Origin: JAMBLL01 sp964460075
GTDB lineage: Bacteria > Actinomycetota > Acidimicrobiia > Spongiisociales > UBA5794
Length of the DNA stretch: 49,037 nt
Assembly (NCBI GenBank): GCA_964460075.1
Contig: CAYWPC010000017.1
Coordinates: 1 to 49,037, forward strand
Reading direction: 5' to 3'
This document shows, piece by piece, positions 1 to 8,738 of the stretch. Made by a program: the position numbers and the translations under genes. The notes beneath the pieces are model-generated. The model was not told where the DNA came from. It saw only the letters and a list, made by a program, of their open reading frames with translations, and did not search any database. Within the stretch, counting starts at the first letter, position 1. Each line of letters starts with the position of its first letter.

Positions 1-72
1 AGGGGGGACCGTCGGGAGGGACCTAGCATGGCGGCGGCAGGATCAGCAATCATGGGCGCAACCGAAGAATGA
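1..72 (+). CDS. Possible C-terminal end of an upstream gene (partial)
   Basis: The frame beginning at base 1 is open to a TGA at 70-72. That TGA overlaps the ATG at 69 of the next gene in an ATGA arrangement typical of translationally coupled genes. Only about 23 codons are visible, rich in Ala and Gly, so no family can be named. It could equally be non-coding leader; the overlap is the only real support. Confidence 0.3.
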   Translation, partial: RGDRREGPSMAAAGSAIMGATEE

Positions 73-1856
73 CAGACCCGAGCATCGAAATCGAGATCGA
101 ACTCACACCGATCGACGGCTCAGACACGTCCCCCTCACCGACACGGTGGTGGATGATCGTCACCCTTGCCGTGGTGGCTGTCGCCGCCGTGCACATCGCT
201 GCGATCTTCGGAAACCGAGGACCTGTCCTCTACAGCGACGCACTTGGATACCTCGGCAACGCACGCTTCCTCGCAGGCGGCACACCCCCAACGTTCGACG
301 GTGCGTTCTCCTACGCCCCCGGCTACTCCGTGCTGCTCATCCCCCTGTACTGGGTCACCCAACAAGCAGACGCCGTCTGGACAGGGGCGGTGCTCCTCAA
401 CGTCGCGTTCGCCACGCTGATCATGGCCCCCGCATACTGGCTTGCACGCAACATGTTCAGCCTCAGGCAACACCCGGCGCTTCTCAGCGCAGCGGTGGTG
501 TCGCTCACACCTGCGCTCATCCTCCAGCCAGGGCGAATCTGGACAGAAACACTGTTCCCCCTCGTGTTCCTCACAGCCGTTGCGGCCGTGACATCGATGT
601 TCGGTATGAAGCCGGTCAGCGCCACGAGGATCGGCCCCGCTATCGCCTCCGGCGCTCTCGTTGGATACCTCGTCTCCATCCACGGCCGTGGCATAGCGGT
701 CGCAGCCGCGTTCGGCGCCATCCTCCTCTTCGGCGTGGTGTGGTACCGCATCCGAACCAGCACAGCGCTCATAGCTGCCACAGCGGCAGGCATCGTCGTT
801 GCAGGCGACCTTGCCGTGCGGTCCTACCTGCGGAGCGAACTCTGGACACCTGGCGACGTGCCGGCCAACGCAGGATCGGTGAGGAGGATCCTTGCCGCAT
901 ACGCCCCGGACCAGATCACCTCGACCCTCTCCACGGCCCTCGGACACGGCTGGTACGTGATTGCGGTGTCCTTCGGCCTTGCGGCCCTCGGCTTCGTCGC
1001 CCTTACCCTCGTTGCTGCACGCTCACCGAAATGGCATCCGACCAGCGCATCGGCACAGGCAGGCGCAGCCTTCGCCATCCTCGCCGTTGTCGGTGTTTGG
1101 CTGCTCTCGGCAGGGCTCCTCACCAACGTCAACCGGGTCGACCACCGTGTGTACGGCCGCTACCTCGAAGGGGTGACACCGATCCTCATCCTTGCGGGCA
1201 CAGCAGCGTTGCTCAAGGTTCGGGTCGCCTGGCGTGCACTTGGGTACAGCGCTGCGCTGATCCTCCCCGTAGGTGCTGGGCTGTACTGGCTGCGTGGCCC
1301 CGAACAGTTCGTGGGGAACGTACAGAAATTCACGATCCCTGGACTCGTCGGCATGCAGTCGATCTTCAGCCCAACGAACACGGTGTTCCTGGATCGCATC
1401 GACGTCGTTGCAATCTCCGTCCTTGCAACCGCGATAGGGATCGTGGGTGCGTTGGCGATTCGGCGAAACCCCTCCACCGGGATTATTGCGGTGCTTGCGA
1501 TCACTGTCGGGCTGACGTTCCTTGGCAAATCCGCGTCGTGGGATCCGTTCGTTTCGTTCTGGTACGACGCATACAACAACGTCCCTGCCGCCCTGAACGA
1601 ACTGTCAGAGAGCGAAGCCGTCACCTACGACGTTGCCTTCCTCAACCCAGACGCAAGGAACCTGTACGAGTTCCGGCTCGCACCCCGCCAACTCGCCTTC
1701 GTCGAGGGCGCATGCACCCCGGAATCGGGCACCGTTGTCATCTCGACCGATGATCCGCAGGCAGCAGGTATCGAAGGCACCCCGCTCACTGCGGACACCA
1801 CCCCAGGGCAGGCGCTGTGGTTCCTCGGCGAAGGCACCTCTGCTCGGTGCCGATGA
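69..1856 (+). CDS. Multi-pass membrane protein, GT-C glycosyltransferase-like
   Basis: 595 residues. The first ~27 are acidic and cytoplasmic-like, followed by about a dozen hydrophobic segments (first near residues 28-48) and a soluble C-terminal tail of ~100 residues. After the first helix comes the motif LYSDALGYL (about residues 55-63); an acidic residue in the first outside loop is typical of GT-C enzymes that use polyprenyl-linked sugars. This is family-level inference, as no specific substrate motif is visible. The start follows an ATGA overlap with an upstream open frame. It lies at the head of a block of glycosyltransferases, so a role in surface glycan or lipid glycosylation is likely. 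It could instead be an uncharacterised membrane protein of the same shape. Confidence 0.6.
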   Translation: MTDPSIEIEIELTPIDGSDTSPSPTRWWMIVTLAVVAVAAVHIAAIFGNRGPVLYSDALGYLGNARFLAGGTPPTFDGAFSYAPGYSVLLIPLYWVTQQADAVWTGAVLLNVAFATLIMAPAYWLARNMFSLRQHPALLSAAVVSLTPALILQPGRIWTETLFPLVFLTAVAAVTSMFGMKPVSATRIGPAIASGALVGYLVSIHGRGIAVAAAFGAILLFGVVWYRIRTSTALIAATAAGIVVAGDLAVRSYLRSELWTPGDVPANAGSVRRILAAYAPDQITSTLSTALGHGWYVIAVSFGLAALGFVALTLVAARSPKWHPTSASAQAGAAFAILAVVGVWLLSAGLLTNVNRVDHRVYGRYLEGVTPILILAGTAALLKVRVAWRALGYSAALILPVGAGLYWLRGPEQFVGNVQKFTIPGLVGMQSIFSPTNTVFLDRIDVVAISVLATAIGIVGALAIRRNPSTGIIAVLAITVGLTFLGKSASWDPFVSFWYDAYNNVPAALNELSESEAVTYDVAFLNPDARNLYEFRLAPRQLAFVEGACTPESGTVVISTDDPQAAGIEGTPLTADTTPGQALWFLGEGTSARCR

Positions 1857-1895
1857 CCAGAGGATCGACGGCAGGCTGACCGACGGGGCGGACGG

Positions 1896-1901
1896 TACGC
1901 T
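1896..1901 (+). promoter_or_regulatory. -10-like TACGCT box, leaderless promoter candidate
   Basis: TACGCT fits the actinobacterial TAnnnT -10 pattern and ends 8 nt before the ATG at 1910. No Shine-Dalgarno sequence lies between, so transcription would begin at or next to the start codon. No clear -35 was identified. Confidence 0.35.
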
Positions 1902-1909
1902 TCACCCCC

Positions 1910-2851
1910 ATGGGAGAGCGACCGATCACCGTGATCACAACGGTTTTCAACGAAGCAGACACGATCGACGCATTCCTCTACTCCCTTTCGGACCAGACAC
2001 GGCGGGCAGACGAGATCGTGATCGTCGACGCAGGATCAACCGACGGAACCCTCCAGCGGCTGACCGAAGCAGCCGCAGCAGACGAACGCATCCGTGTCAT
2101 CGTGGAGCCAGGTAACCGCTCCCACGGACGCAACACAGCCATCGAGCACGCCACGTACAACGTCGTGGCCTGCACCGACGGCGGCTGCACACTCGAGCGG
2201 GAATGGCTCGAACACATCACCGCACCCTTCGAGGGCGCAACCGGTGGGGAGAACGTCGAGTGGGTTGCGGGTTTCTACCGAGTCGATGCGCCGACGACGC
2301 TCGATCGATGTGTCGGGCTGACCATCGTGTACGTCATCGAGGAGGTCGACCCCGACGTGTTTCTTCCTTCCGCTCGCTCGATGGCGATGACGAAGTCGGC
2401 GTGGGAACAAGCTGGGCGTTTCCCTGAGGGCTCAGAGTTCGGTGAAGACACCCGATTCGACGAGATGATGCTCGCCCAAGGCTTCCATGCACTCTTCGCC
2501 CCGGACGCGGTCGTTGCGTGGCGGCCACCCTCAGGGTTGCGTGGCCTTGCACGCACGACGTTTCGGTGGGGCCGAGGCGACGGGGCGGCCAAGCTTCGTG
2601 GCAGGTACTACGCCGGCGCCTTGGCTGCGTACGGTGCCGGGCTTGGCGTCACAGGGGTGCTCGCAGCGATCGACCTGCGCCTGACCCCGCTCGTGGCGAT
2701 ACCTGTTGGTGTTGCGGTGTGGCGCACAATCCGGCACAAGCTCCGCCACGAGCCAAACGCAGGGAAGTACCTGTACCTGCCTGTGTGCAGGCTCACCGCC
2801 ACCACCGCGAACCTGGCAGGCTACGTCGTAGGCCGCTTCGTCGGTGAGTGA
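1910..2851 (+). CDS. Family 2 glycosyltransferase
   Basis: 313 residues. The N-terminus has the GT-A fold opening of GT2 enzymes: ITVITTVFNEADTI, then DEIVIVDAGSTDGT (about residues 35-48), where the second Asp binds the nucleotide sugar. The family's usual DxD-like position is here CTDGGC (about 88-93). A FGEDTRFDEMML segment (~177-188) matches the acceptor/base (E/D)D region. The C-terminal ~90 residues carry one or two hydrophobic helices, so the enzyme is probably membrane-associated. It follows the GT-C-like gene after 53 bp and converges on the next gene with 12 bp between stops. Substrate unknown. Confidence 0.85.
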   Translation: MGERPITVITTVFNEADTIDAFLYSLSDQTRRADEIVIVDAGSTDGTLQRLTEAAAADERIRVIVEPGNRSHGRNTAIEHATYNVVACTDGGCTLEREWLEHITAPFEGATGGENVEWVAGFYRVDAPTTLDRCVGLTIVYVIEEVDPDVFLPSARSMAMTKSAWEQAGRFPEGSEFGEDTRFDEMMLAQGFHALFAPDAVVAWRPPSGLRGLARTTFRWGRGDGAAKLRGRYYAGALAAYGAGLGVTGVLAAIDLRLTPLVAIPVGVAVWRTIRHKLRHEPNAGKYLYLPVCRLTATTANLAGYVVGRFVGE

Positions 2852-2863
2852 CCTGTGGGCGCT

Positions 2864-4651
2864 CTACAAGTCGACGATCCGTTCGTCCTTGCCGTAGTGG
2901 GCGACGGGGCGACGCACCACAGCCACGTCACCCACGTCGGTGTGCGTATCGAGGTCACGCAACGCGACACCGGCCTGTTGAAACATGCGCCCCAGCCGCT
3001 CGGACCACGAATGTTCTACAAGCGCTGCTGCACGATCCGGCTTCGACGCATCCAAGGCAGCCGCCACCGCCGTGACAAGGTCCGTGTTGGTGTACACACC
3101 CGCAATGCCGTCGAGCGCCCGAAGGGGGGAACCGGCGACAGGGACACCACTTGCAAGGTATTCGTACACCTTCAGCGGCGACACCGCATGGGTGGCCTCA
3201 GACACGGTGAAAGGGACGAGACCGACATCGAAACGCTGCACATACGCCGGGAGGTCGCCGAGCGCCTTCGGTCCCAGGAAGTGGACGTTGCGTGGAAGGT
3301 CACGGGCGACACCGCCATCGTCACCGATCATCACGACTTTGCCTTGCGGGTACGCCAAGGCGACAGCCTCAACAGCTGACCAATCAAGCCACGCACCGTA
3401 CAGCGACCCGTGGTACCCGATCGTGGGGCCCTCACCGAGTGGCAGATCGTCGGGGACCGCAGTGGAGTGCACAGAGAACACCGTTGCATCCACACCGTTG
3501 GGGACGACGAGCGCACCACCTGGTGTGTCTGGCACCAGGCCAGGCGCCGAGACAGTGACAGCGTCAACGGATCGCATGAGGCGGTCCTCGACCGCCTTGT
3601 CGTACCAGTCCCATCCCAGGGCATGGTCGGACCAGTCATCGATGATGTCGTACACGGCCCGATACCCCGCAGCCATGAGCGGAGCGACGTTGCGGACCAT
3701 TTCGCGTGCAGGGGCTTCGACGAGCACCAAGACGCGATCGTGGGGAGCGACGCGACCGATCAGCTCGCCAGGGTCGAAGTCCCACACCCAGCGCTGCTCC
3801 AAGTTCGGGTGGATGTAGCGGAGACCGAGATCGGCGCCGACGGAGCGGTGCGCCGAGACGAACGTGACGTGGTAGCCACGCCGAACCAGTTCAATGGCGA
3901 TCCTCGCCGAGCGCCCTCCCCCGCCGACGTCGTGGAGAGGGACGAGAGAGAGCACGACCACCGACGGCGACCCAACCGTGTCTGTGCGCATCGGTGTGTG
4001 CGGCTCACCTTCACCTGGATGTGGGAGCAGGGCGAAGCGATATCCGGCGTCACGCAGACGCCGATACAACACACCGGGTGAGGATGGGTGGCCATTCCCT
4101 CCGATGTGTGTCAACGCGCTCTGTCTGACCGCTACACCCAGAGGCTCGATGGACGGCTCCTCAACGATCCATGCCGTTCGACGAAACGCTGTGCGGGCGA
4201 CCACGACCGCATCCACCGACGGGTCCCCAAACACACGCTCGGCCGCCTTGAGTTGGTGTGCGTCCCACTCGCCTGCAACGGCAACGTCTCTGAGGCCTGT
4301 TGGGAGATCGGTGACACCTACCGCGCACTCCGTATCTTCCACNNNNNNNNNNNNNNNNNNNNNNNNNNNNNNNNNNNNNNNNNNNNNNNNNNNNNNNNNN
4401 NNNNNNNNNNNNNNNNNNNNNNNNNNNNNNNNNNNNNNNNNNTCTTCCACGGGGTCTTCCGACAGGTCGTCCGAGAGGCTTGTCAGAAGTCCGACACGGT
4501 ACGTGTCCGGGGTGTTGGCTAGCCACCGCTTCTGGTCGCTCGTGGATGCCACCACGACATCGAAGTTCGTCCGCGGGCGGGCACGGTACCGAGCAGTGCG
4601 GTACCGTGACACAACTGAGTAGGGCAGCACCCATTTCGACACACGTCGCAC
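2864..4651 (-). CDS. GT4-type glycosyltransferase with extra N-terminal domain; contains assembly gap
   Basis: The C-terminal ~370 residues are GT-B/GT4-like. VVLSLVPLHDVGGGGRSARIAIELVRRG opens the first Rossmann domain, followed by PNGVDATVF, IGYHGSLYG and the donor-site region AVSPLKVYEYLASGVPV. The N-terminal ~200 residues look like a weak GT2-like or accessory domain. It resembles the gene at 8735-9943 in the GYHG, AYVQ-FDVGL-PF and AVSPLK-EYLA segments, so the two are likely paralogues. The start is uncertain: the open frame reaches 4744 but would overlap the divergent gene at 4743. I chose GTG 4651, which follows a GGAGG; GTG 4642 is another option. The frame crosses 100 unknown bases (4343-4442). 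Confidence 0.7.
   Translation of the reverse strand: MRRVSKWVLPYSVVSRYRTARYRARPRTNFDVVVASTSDQKRWLANTPDTYRVGLLTSLSDDLSEDPVEXXXXXXXXXXXXXXXXXXXXXXXXXXXXXXXXXXVEDTECAVGVTDLPTGLRDVAVAGEWDAHQLKAAERVFGDPSVDAVVVARTAFRRTAWIVEEPSIEPLGVAVRQSALTHIGGNGHPSSPGVLYRRLRDAGYRFALLPHPGEGEPHTPMRTDTVGSPSVVVLSLVPLHDVGGGGRSARIAIELVRRGYHVTFVSAHRSVGADLGLRYIHPNLEQRWVWDFDPGELIGRVAPHDRVLVLVEAPAREMVRNVAPLMAAGYRAVYDIIDDWSDHALGWDWYDKAVEDRLMRSVDAVTVSAPGLVPDTPGGALVVPNGVDATVFSVHSTAVPDDLPLGEGPTIGYHGSLYGAWLDWSAVEAVALAYPQGKVVMIGDDGGVARDLPRNVHFLGPKALGDLPAYVQRFDVGLVPFTVSEATHAVSPLKVYEYLASGVPVAGSPLRALDGIAGVYTNTDLVTAVAAALDASKPDRAAALVEHSWSERLGRMFQQAGVALRDLDTHTDVGDVAVVRRPVAHYGKDERIVDL
4343..4442. other. Scaffold gap of exactly 100 N
   Basis: One hundred undetermined bases, a conventional placeholder for a gap of unknown size. 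The 8 bases TCTTCCAC occur directly on both sides (4335-4342 and 4443-4450). Merging them would remove 108 nt, a multiple of three, and leave the glycosyltransferase frame intact. The right flank also contains a second TCTTCC, so a short tandem repeat may have broken the assembly. Confidence 0.95.
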
Positions 4652-4682
4652 AAACCCGATGGAGAACCTCCGGCGTCGGCCG

Positions 4683-4689
4683 TAGCCTA
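4683..4689. promoter_or_regulatory. Overlapping divergent -10-like boxes (TAGCCT / TAGGCT)
   Basis: TAGCCTA at 4683-4689 reads as a TAnnnT -10 box on both strands, between the divergent genes at 4651(-) and 4743(+). Placement fits short leaders for both genes. No -35 elements were recognised, so this is a weak call. Confidence 0.25.
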
Positions 4690-4742
4690 TCCCACGACGA
4701 CCGACACGTCGGTTGCAAACCAGACGCACCACACGCAGGCAC

Positions 4743-5981
4743 ATGACTCACAACATCCTCCTCGTCACAACCACCCCGCTGCTACCCGTCAACTCCGGGG
4801 GCCGCGTGTACACGTGGGGAACGACAGCACCACTGGCGGAGAGATTCAACTACCACCTCATTTCTATGGCGAACGAAGCCGAGCGGGCAGAGTTCGACGC
4901 TCAGAGAACGGACCTCGACGCGCTGTACCGAGACGTGTTCAAAACCTACGCATTCGTCGACCGGCCCCCGATTCCCTCCGAACTGAACCGAAGCGACGTG
5001 TTACGGCACCTCGTCCGCCACACCCGCCTCGGCCTCCCCCTCATGGACGTGTCGTACTACAGCGAAGCTGCGGTTGCCGCCGTTCGCAGAGTCGTGCGTG
5101 AAGAGCACATCGACCTCATCGAGGTTGACCATCTCCAGATGGCGTTCGTCCGCAGGTTCGTGCCAGACATCCCTGCCGTCCTTGTAAACCACAACATCGA
5201 AGGTGACCTCCACCCGTTCTGGATGACGGACCGCTGGTCTGCACCCGAACTCGCGGTGTGGCGCTCCTTTGCAGAGATATCGAGGAGGAACGGGCGACGC
5301 ATCGAGATCGGCAACAGCCTCGGCTTCGGAGCGAAACTGTTCATCTCAGCGGCGGACGCAGCCAGAGTCGACGATGCATGCCCGAAGTATCTCCTCCCCG
5401 TGCCGATGCGCACGTCGCAGCGCACCGAGCCGTTCCACAGCACCCGATTCGAGATCCTGTGGCTCGGCGGTTTCGACTGGCCACCAAACGCCCAAGGGGC
5501 ACGCTGGTTCATGCAGCACGTCTGGCCCCGGTTCCTGCAACTCACCGACACCGACGTGCTGCTCCGCCTCGTCGGTGGCTCACCGCCCCAGGAACTGCGC
5601 TCATACGCGGACGACCCCTGCGTCGAGGTCCCGGGCCACGTCCCAGACATCTCGCCGCTCAAGCAGCGATCCGACGTGCTCATTGCCCCGCTGCTCACCG
5701 GCAGCGGTGTGCGCGTCAAGACCGTTGAGGCGATGGCTTCAGGCCTCCCCGTCGTTGCGACAACGAAGGGTTACGAAGGCCTCGACTGTGTTGCAGACCG
5801 GGACCTCCTCGTTACAGACGACCCTGAGGAGTTCGCACAGCACCTCGCTCGCCTCGCCGACTCGGTGACACTGCGCGAGCAACTCAGCCGTGCGGCCGTC
5901 GACTACGTGGCGACCCATCACCATCCGACCCGGGTTGCAGGCATCAAAGCAGACGTATTCACGACGCTGCTCTCGGAGTGA
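4743..5981 (+). CDS. GT4 glycosyltransferase (GT-B fold)
   Basis: 412 residues from ATG 4743; an earlier in-frame ATG at 4713 would add ten basic residues that do not look like the family. The protein starts with a Rossmann strand, NILLVTTTPLLPVNSGGRVYTW, as in GT4 enzymes. The C-terminal donor domain contains EILWLGGFDWPPNAQGARWF, VPGHVPDISPL and then LLTGSGVRVKTVEAMASGLPVVATTKGYEG, the region that contacts the nucleotide sugar. That last segment is typical of the TIGR03087-like sugar transferases found in exopolysaccharide clusters. It converges with the next gene, with 6 bp between stops. Substrate unknown. Confidence 0.85.
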   Translation: MTHNILLVTTTPLLPVNSGGRVYTWGTTAPLAERFNYHLISMANEAERAEFDAQRTDLDALYRDVFKTYAFVDRPPIPSELNRSDVLRHLVRHTRLGLPLMDVSYYSEAAVAAVRRVVREEHIDLIEVDHLQMAFVRRFVPDIPAVLVNHNIEGDLHPFWMTDRWSAPELAVWRSFAEISRRNGRRIEIGNSLGFGAKLFISAADAARVDDACPKYLLPVPMRTSQRTEPFHSTRFEILWLGGFDWPPNAQGARWFMQHVWPRFLQLTDTDVLLRLVGGSPPQELRSYADDPCVEVPGHVPDISPLKQRSDVLIAPLLTGSGVRVKTVEAMASGLPVVATTKGYEGLDCVADRDLLVTDDPEEFAQHLARLADSVTLREQLSRAAVDYVATHHHPTRVAGIKADVFTTLLSE

Positions 5982-5987
5982 CGCTGC

Positions 5988-8738
5988 TCAGCCTCGCGAC
6001 GAAATGGCGTCGCTGAGCCACTGGGGCAACTCGCCCGCTTCTTCAGGGGCCTGGCGGATGACTTCGAGTTCCCGATCGGGGAGGCTCGCTGGGACCGTCC
6101 AGCCGTCGGTTGGAGCCATACCGCTGCTCAACCACCCGGAGCGTGCGTCACATCCCGGCACCGTGACGTGCCCATGCGGGTCGGCATCAGGGTCGAGGAG
6201 CACCCACCGCCGCCACATGACGGGGCGATCGCTGCCAGGGCCTGCCGTTGCGGCCTCCTGGTCATCTTCGAGGGCAGCAGCCATGGCACCCAGGAGACCG
6301 CTGTGTGCAGACATGATCGTGTCCCACGCAACAACGAACTTTCCGTGGCTCCGCCGGACCGCCGCCTCGATAGCTGTTGCATCGGGGCCGTGTGCATCGG
6401 GGCCGTGTGCATCGGGGCGCAGCTTCCAGGCGTGATGCTCACACATCGCAGCGAGCCGGTCTCTGACGTTGCCGACACCGACCACCTCAACATCCGTCAT
6501 GTCCTGTGTGTCGAGTGTTGCAAGGTCGGACTCGGACGTGACCAGGACACTCACCCACGGGTACCAGTCACGCTTGAGCAACGACGCAGACGCGTAGAGC
6601 GCCCGATGCCTGCCTGCCAGTTCGATGCGTGCGTCCTCAAGGCGGGCGAGCGTCCCGATACTCATCGAGATACCTGCCCTGCGGTACCGGAACAGTGGCT
6701 GTGGTTCCTTGACCTGCCCCCACCCTGCTTCGAGCAGGCGCAGCCACAGGTCCCAGTCCTCGTTGCCTGCAACCATTGCGTCGTCGTACCCGCCGACCGC
6801 CTCCCACGCTGCCTTGCGCAGGAGCACGCATCCAATGACGGAGTTCGACAGGAGGAGTTGGTACGGGTTGAACGGCCGTGTGATCCAGTAAGCGTCGAGG
6901 TCCGAGAAGTAGCGGCCGTTGCAGTGCACGTACGCGGCCTGTGGGTTGTCCTCGAGCGTGGCTTTGAGGACGGAGAGAAAGCCTGGTTCCAGCACGTCGT
7001 CTGCGTCGAGAGGCACAACGAAACGTCCACGCCCCGCTGTGATGCCGACGTTGCGTGCAGCGGGCAGGCCACGGTTCTCCTGGCGGATGACACGGGTTCG
7101 TGGCCAGTCGAGCGCGTCGATGGCCTGCAGCGTTGCCTGATCCGTCGAACCGTCGTCAACGACGACGACTTCGAAGGACGGGTCGGTCTGGTTAAAGACA
7201 GACATGATCGCCTCGTCGAGGTACTCGCCGTGATTGAAGCACGGAATCACGATCGTCGTATCTGGCTCGATAAGGTCTGGGAATTCCCCCGCTTCGATAC
7301 GTCGACGCATCGAAGCCCTGCGCTCACTGTTGGCTCGCGTCTCGGCTTCGACTCGCCAGTCCGCAATCGTGCGGAACCGGTCCTTCAGCGACTGGGGAAG
7401 GACCCGAACCGCGACACGCGCTACGGGAGTCGGGAGATGCGAGAGTGCCGCTGCTGCGAGTCGCCTGGCAACACCATACTTGGGATCGTCTGTCGCGGTT
7501 TCGGCGTCGAGGCGGTGCAGCGCTGCGGTCCCGAGGGCGGACTGGGCGACGTGGGGACGTGTGGCAGGCGGCGGGTCGCTGTAGGCCACGAGAGCGTCGT
7601 CGACGAGCGGCGCTGGCGCCGCGGCGAGCCGTTCAAGGCGTTCCCTGTCTGCCAAGAGTTCCCGCAGCGTTGCAGTGAGATCGGCCACGGTTCCGTCATA
7701 CCGCACACCGCCTGTTGCGTTGTTGAAGAACGGGCGAAACGCCTCGAGGTCGGGGACGAGCGTCGGGAGGCCGGCCCTTCTCACCTCGTGGGCTGCGAGG
7801 CAGAAACTTTCGAATCGGCTCGTCACCACAGCGACCCAGGCGCCCGACAGCGTCTCTGACAAGCGGTCGAGGCCTGGGGAAGGCTCGAAGAGCACACGCT
7901 CCTCGACGTCGTGAGGGACCGCCTCGACGAGTGAGGCACGCATCGAGCGATTCTCTGTGATGTTCCAGCCGTCCCGCCCGATGTAGCGGAGACGCAGGTC
8001 GGGGTGCTCCCGCATCAGCGGCAGACATGCAGCCAGCAAATCCATGGAGCCCTTCGCCTCGGCGAGGCGGCCATATGACACGATCTCTGGGTGTGGTGCG
8101 GGTCGGTACTCGATCGGGGTGACCTTCGGCACGATCGGTGGTGCGACGACGATGCGACGCGGCTCGACACCGTAGCGGCCAATGACGAGGGCGCCGATGG
8201 GATCTGAAGGGACCAGCACGGCGTCGCACATCGCGAAACTCTCGCGCTCCATCACCCCAGCTAGGACGAAGTCCTCCACCGGGTCAATGCCTGCGCCTTC
8301 GAGAAGAAGTTGCGTCGGGCCGTGGAATCGGACCGTGATCGCAACGTTCGAGAGGCCAAGGTCCGAGCGTTCGCTCAACGTCACGAAGGCAAGCCCTTCG
8401 AAGTCGTGGAACTCGACGCGTTCGATGCTTCGCTGCGTGCGTAACTCCTCGAGCGCCGACGCCGCCGCTCTGCTTCGCTCGAGGAACCCGTCTTTGGACG
8501 GCACGCCAACCACAGAGACTGTCCCGTCGTCGGAAGTGTCGGCATCGGACATACCTGCGTTGGAGTGCTCGGAGCCGATGAGGAGCACAACGACGTGTCT
8601 GCCACCGGCGGCGAGACGTGTTGCAACGCTCGCAATGAGTGTTCCCGCACCCCCGGGTGCGAACGGCTCGTACTCGGTCGTGACGAACACGACACCAGAT
8701 CCGCTCGCGGCCGCACCGGTCACGGCTCCACCGGTCAC
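5988..8738 (-). CDS. Two-domain glycosyltransferase: GT4 followed by GT2
   Basis: 916 residues. Residues ~14-390 are a GT-B/GT4 module (VVFVTTEYEPFAPGGAGTLI at the start; IVSYGRLAEAKGSMDLL, then a C-terminal ESFCLAAHEVRRAGLPTLVPD donor site). Residues ~495-720 are a GT-A/GT2 module: TTIVIPCFNHGEYLDEAI, VVVVDDGSTDQAT, then FVVPLDADDVLEPGF with the DxD-type metal site. The last ~190 residues hold no domain I recognise and contain a short PDAHG repeat. The GTG start at 8738 overlaps the TGA of the preceding GT4 gene (GTGA), so the two are probably translationally coupled. The fusion suggests successive addition of two sugars by one polypeptide. Confidence 0.85.
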   Translation of the reverse strand: MTGGAVTGAAASGSGVVFVTTEYEPFAPGGAGTLIASVATRLAAGGRHVVVLLIGSEHSNAGMSDADTSDDGTVSVVGVPSKDGFLERSRAAASALEELRTQRSIERVEFHDFEGLAFVTLSERSDLGLSNVAITVRFHGPTQLLLEGAGIDPVEDFVLAGVMERESFAMCDAVLVPSDPIGALVIGRYGVEPRRIVVAPPIVPKVTPIEYRPAPHPEIVSYGRLAEAKGSMDLLAACLPLMREHPDLRLRYIGRDGWNITENRSMRASLVEAVPHDVEERVLFEPSPGLDRLSETLSGAWVAVVTSRFESFCLAAHEVRRAGLPTLVPDLEAFRPFFNNATGGVRYDGTVADLTATLRELLADRERLERLAAAPAPLVDDALVAYSDPPPATRPHVAQSALGTAALHRLDAETATDDPKYGVARRLAAAALSHLPTPVARVAVRVLPQSLKDRFRTIADWRVEAETRANSERRASMRRRIEAGEFPDLIEPDTTIVIPCFNHGEYLDEAIMSVFNQTDPSFEVVVVDDGSTDQATLQAIDALDWPRTRVIRQENRGLPAARNVGITAGRGRFVVPLDADDVLEPGFLSVLKATLEDNPQAAYVHCNGRYFSDLDAYWITRPFNPYQLLLSNSVIGCVLLRKAAWEAVGGYDDAMVAGNEDWDLWLRLLEAGWGQVKEPQPLFRYRRAGISMSIGTLARLEDARIELAGRHRALYASASLLKRDWYPWVSVLVTSESDLATLDTQDMTDVEVVGVGNVRDRLAAMCEHHAWKLRPDAHGPDAHGPDATAIEAAVRRSHGKFVVAWDTIMSAHSGLLGAMAAALEDDQEAATAGPGSDRPVMWRRWVLLDPDADPHGHVTVPGCDARSGWLSSGMAPTDGWTVPASLPDRELEVIRQAPEEAGELPQWLSDAISSRG
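6381..6419. repeat. 15-bp tandem repeat encoding PDAHG units
   Basis: The unit ATCGGGGCCGTGTGC occurs twice in full and once in part. On the minus strand it encodes PDAHG-PDAHG-PDA in the C-terminal region of the GT4-GT2 fusion. Unit length is a multiple of three, so copy-number change would keep the frame. Confidence 0.85.

Noticed and set aside
135..947. Long antisense open frame (270 codons) under the GT-C-like gene
   Set aside because: Shadow frame of a high-GC gene: rich in Cys, Arg and His, no domain, no ribosome binding site; the plus strand protein is clearly membrane-like.
3410..4081. Plus-strand frame opposite the gapped glycosyltransferase
   Set aside because: No recognisable domain and unlike any family; the minus frame has clear GT4 motifs.
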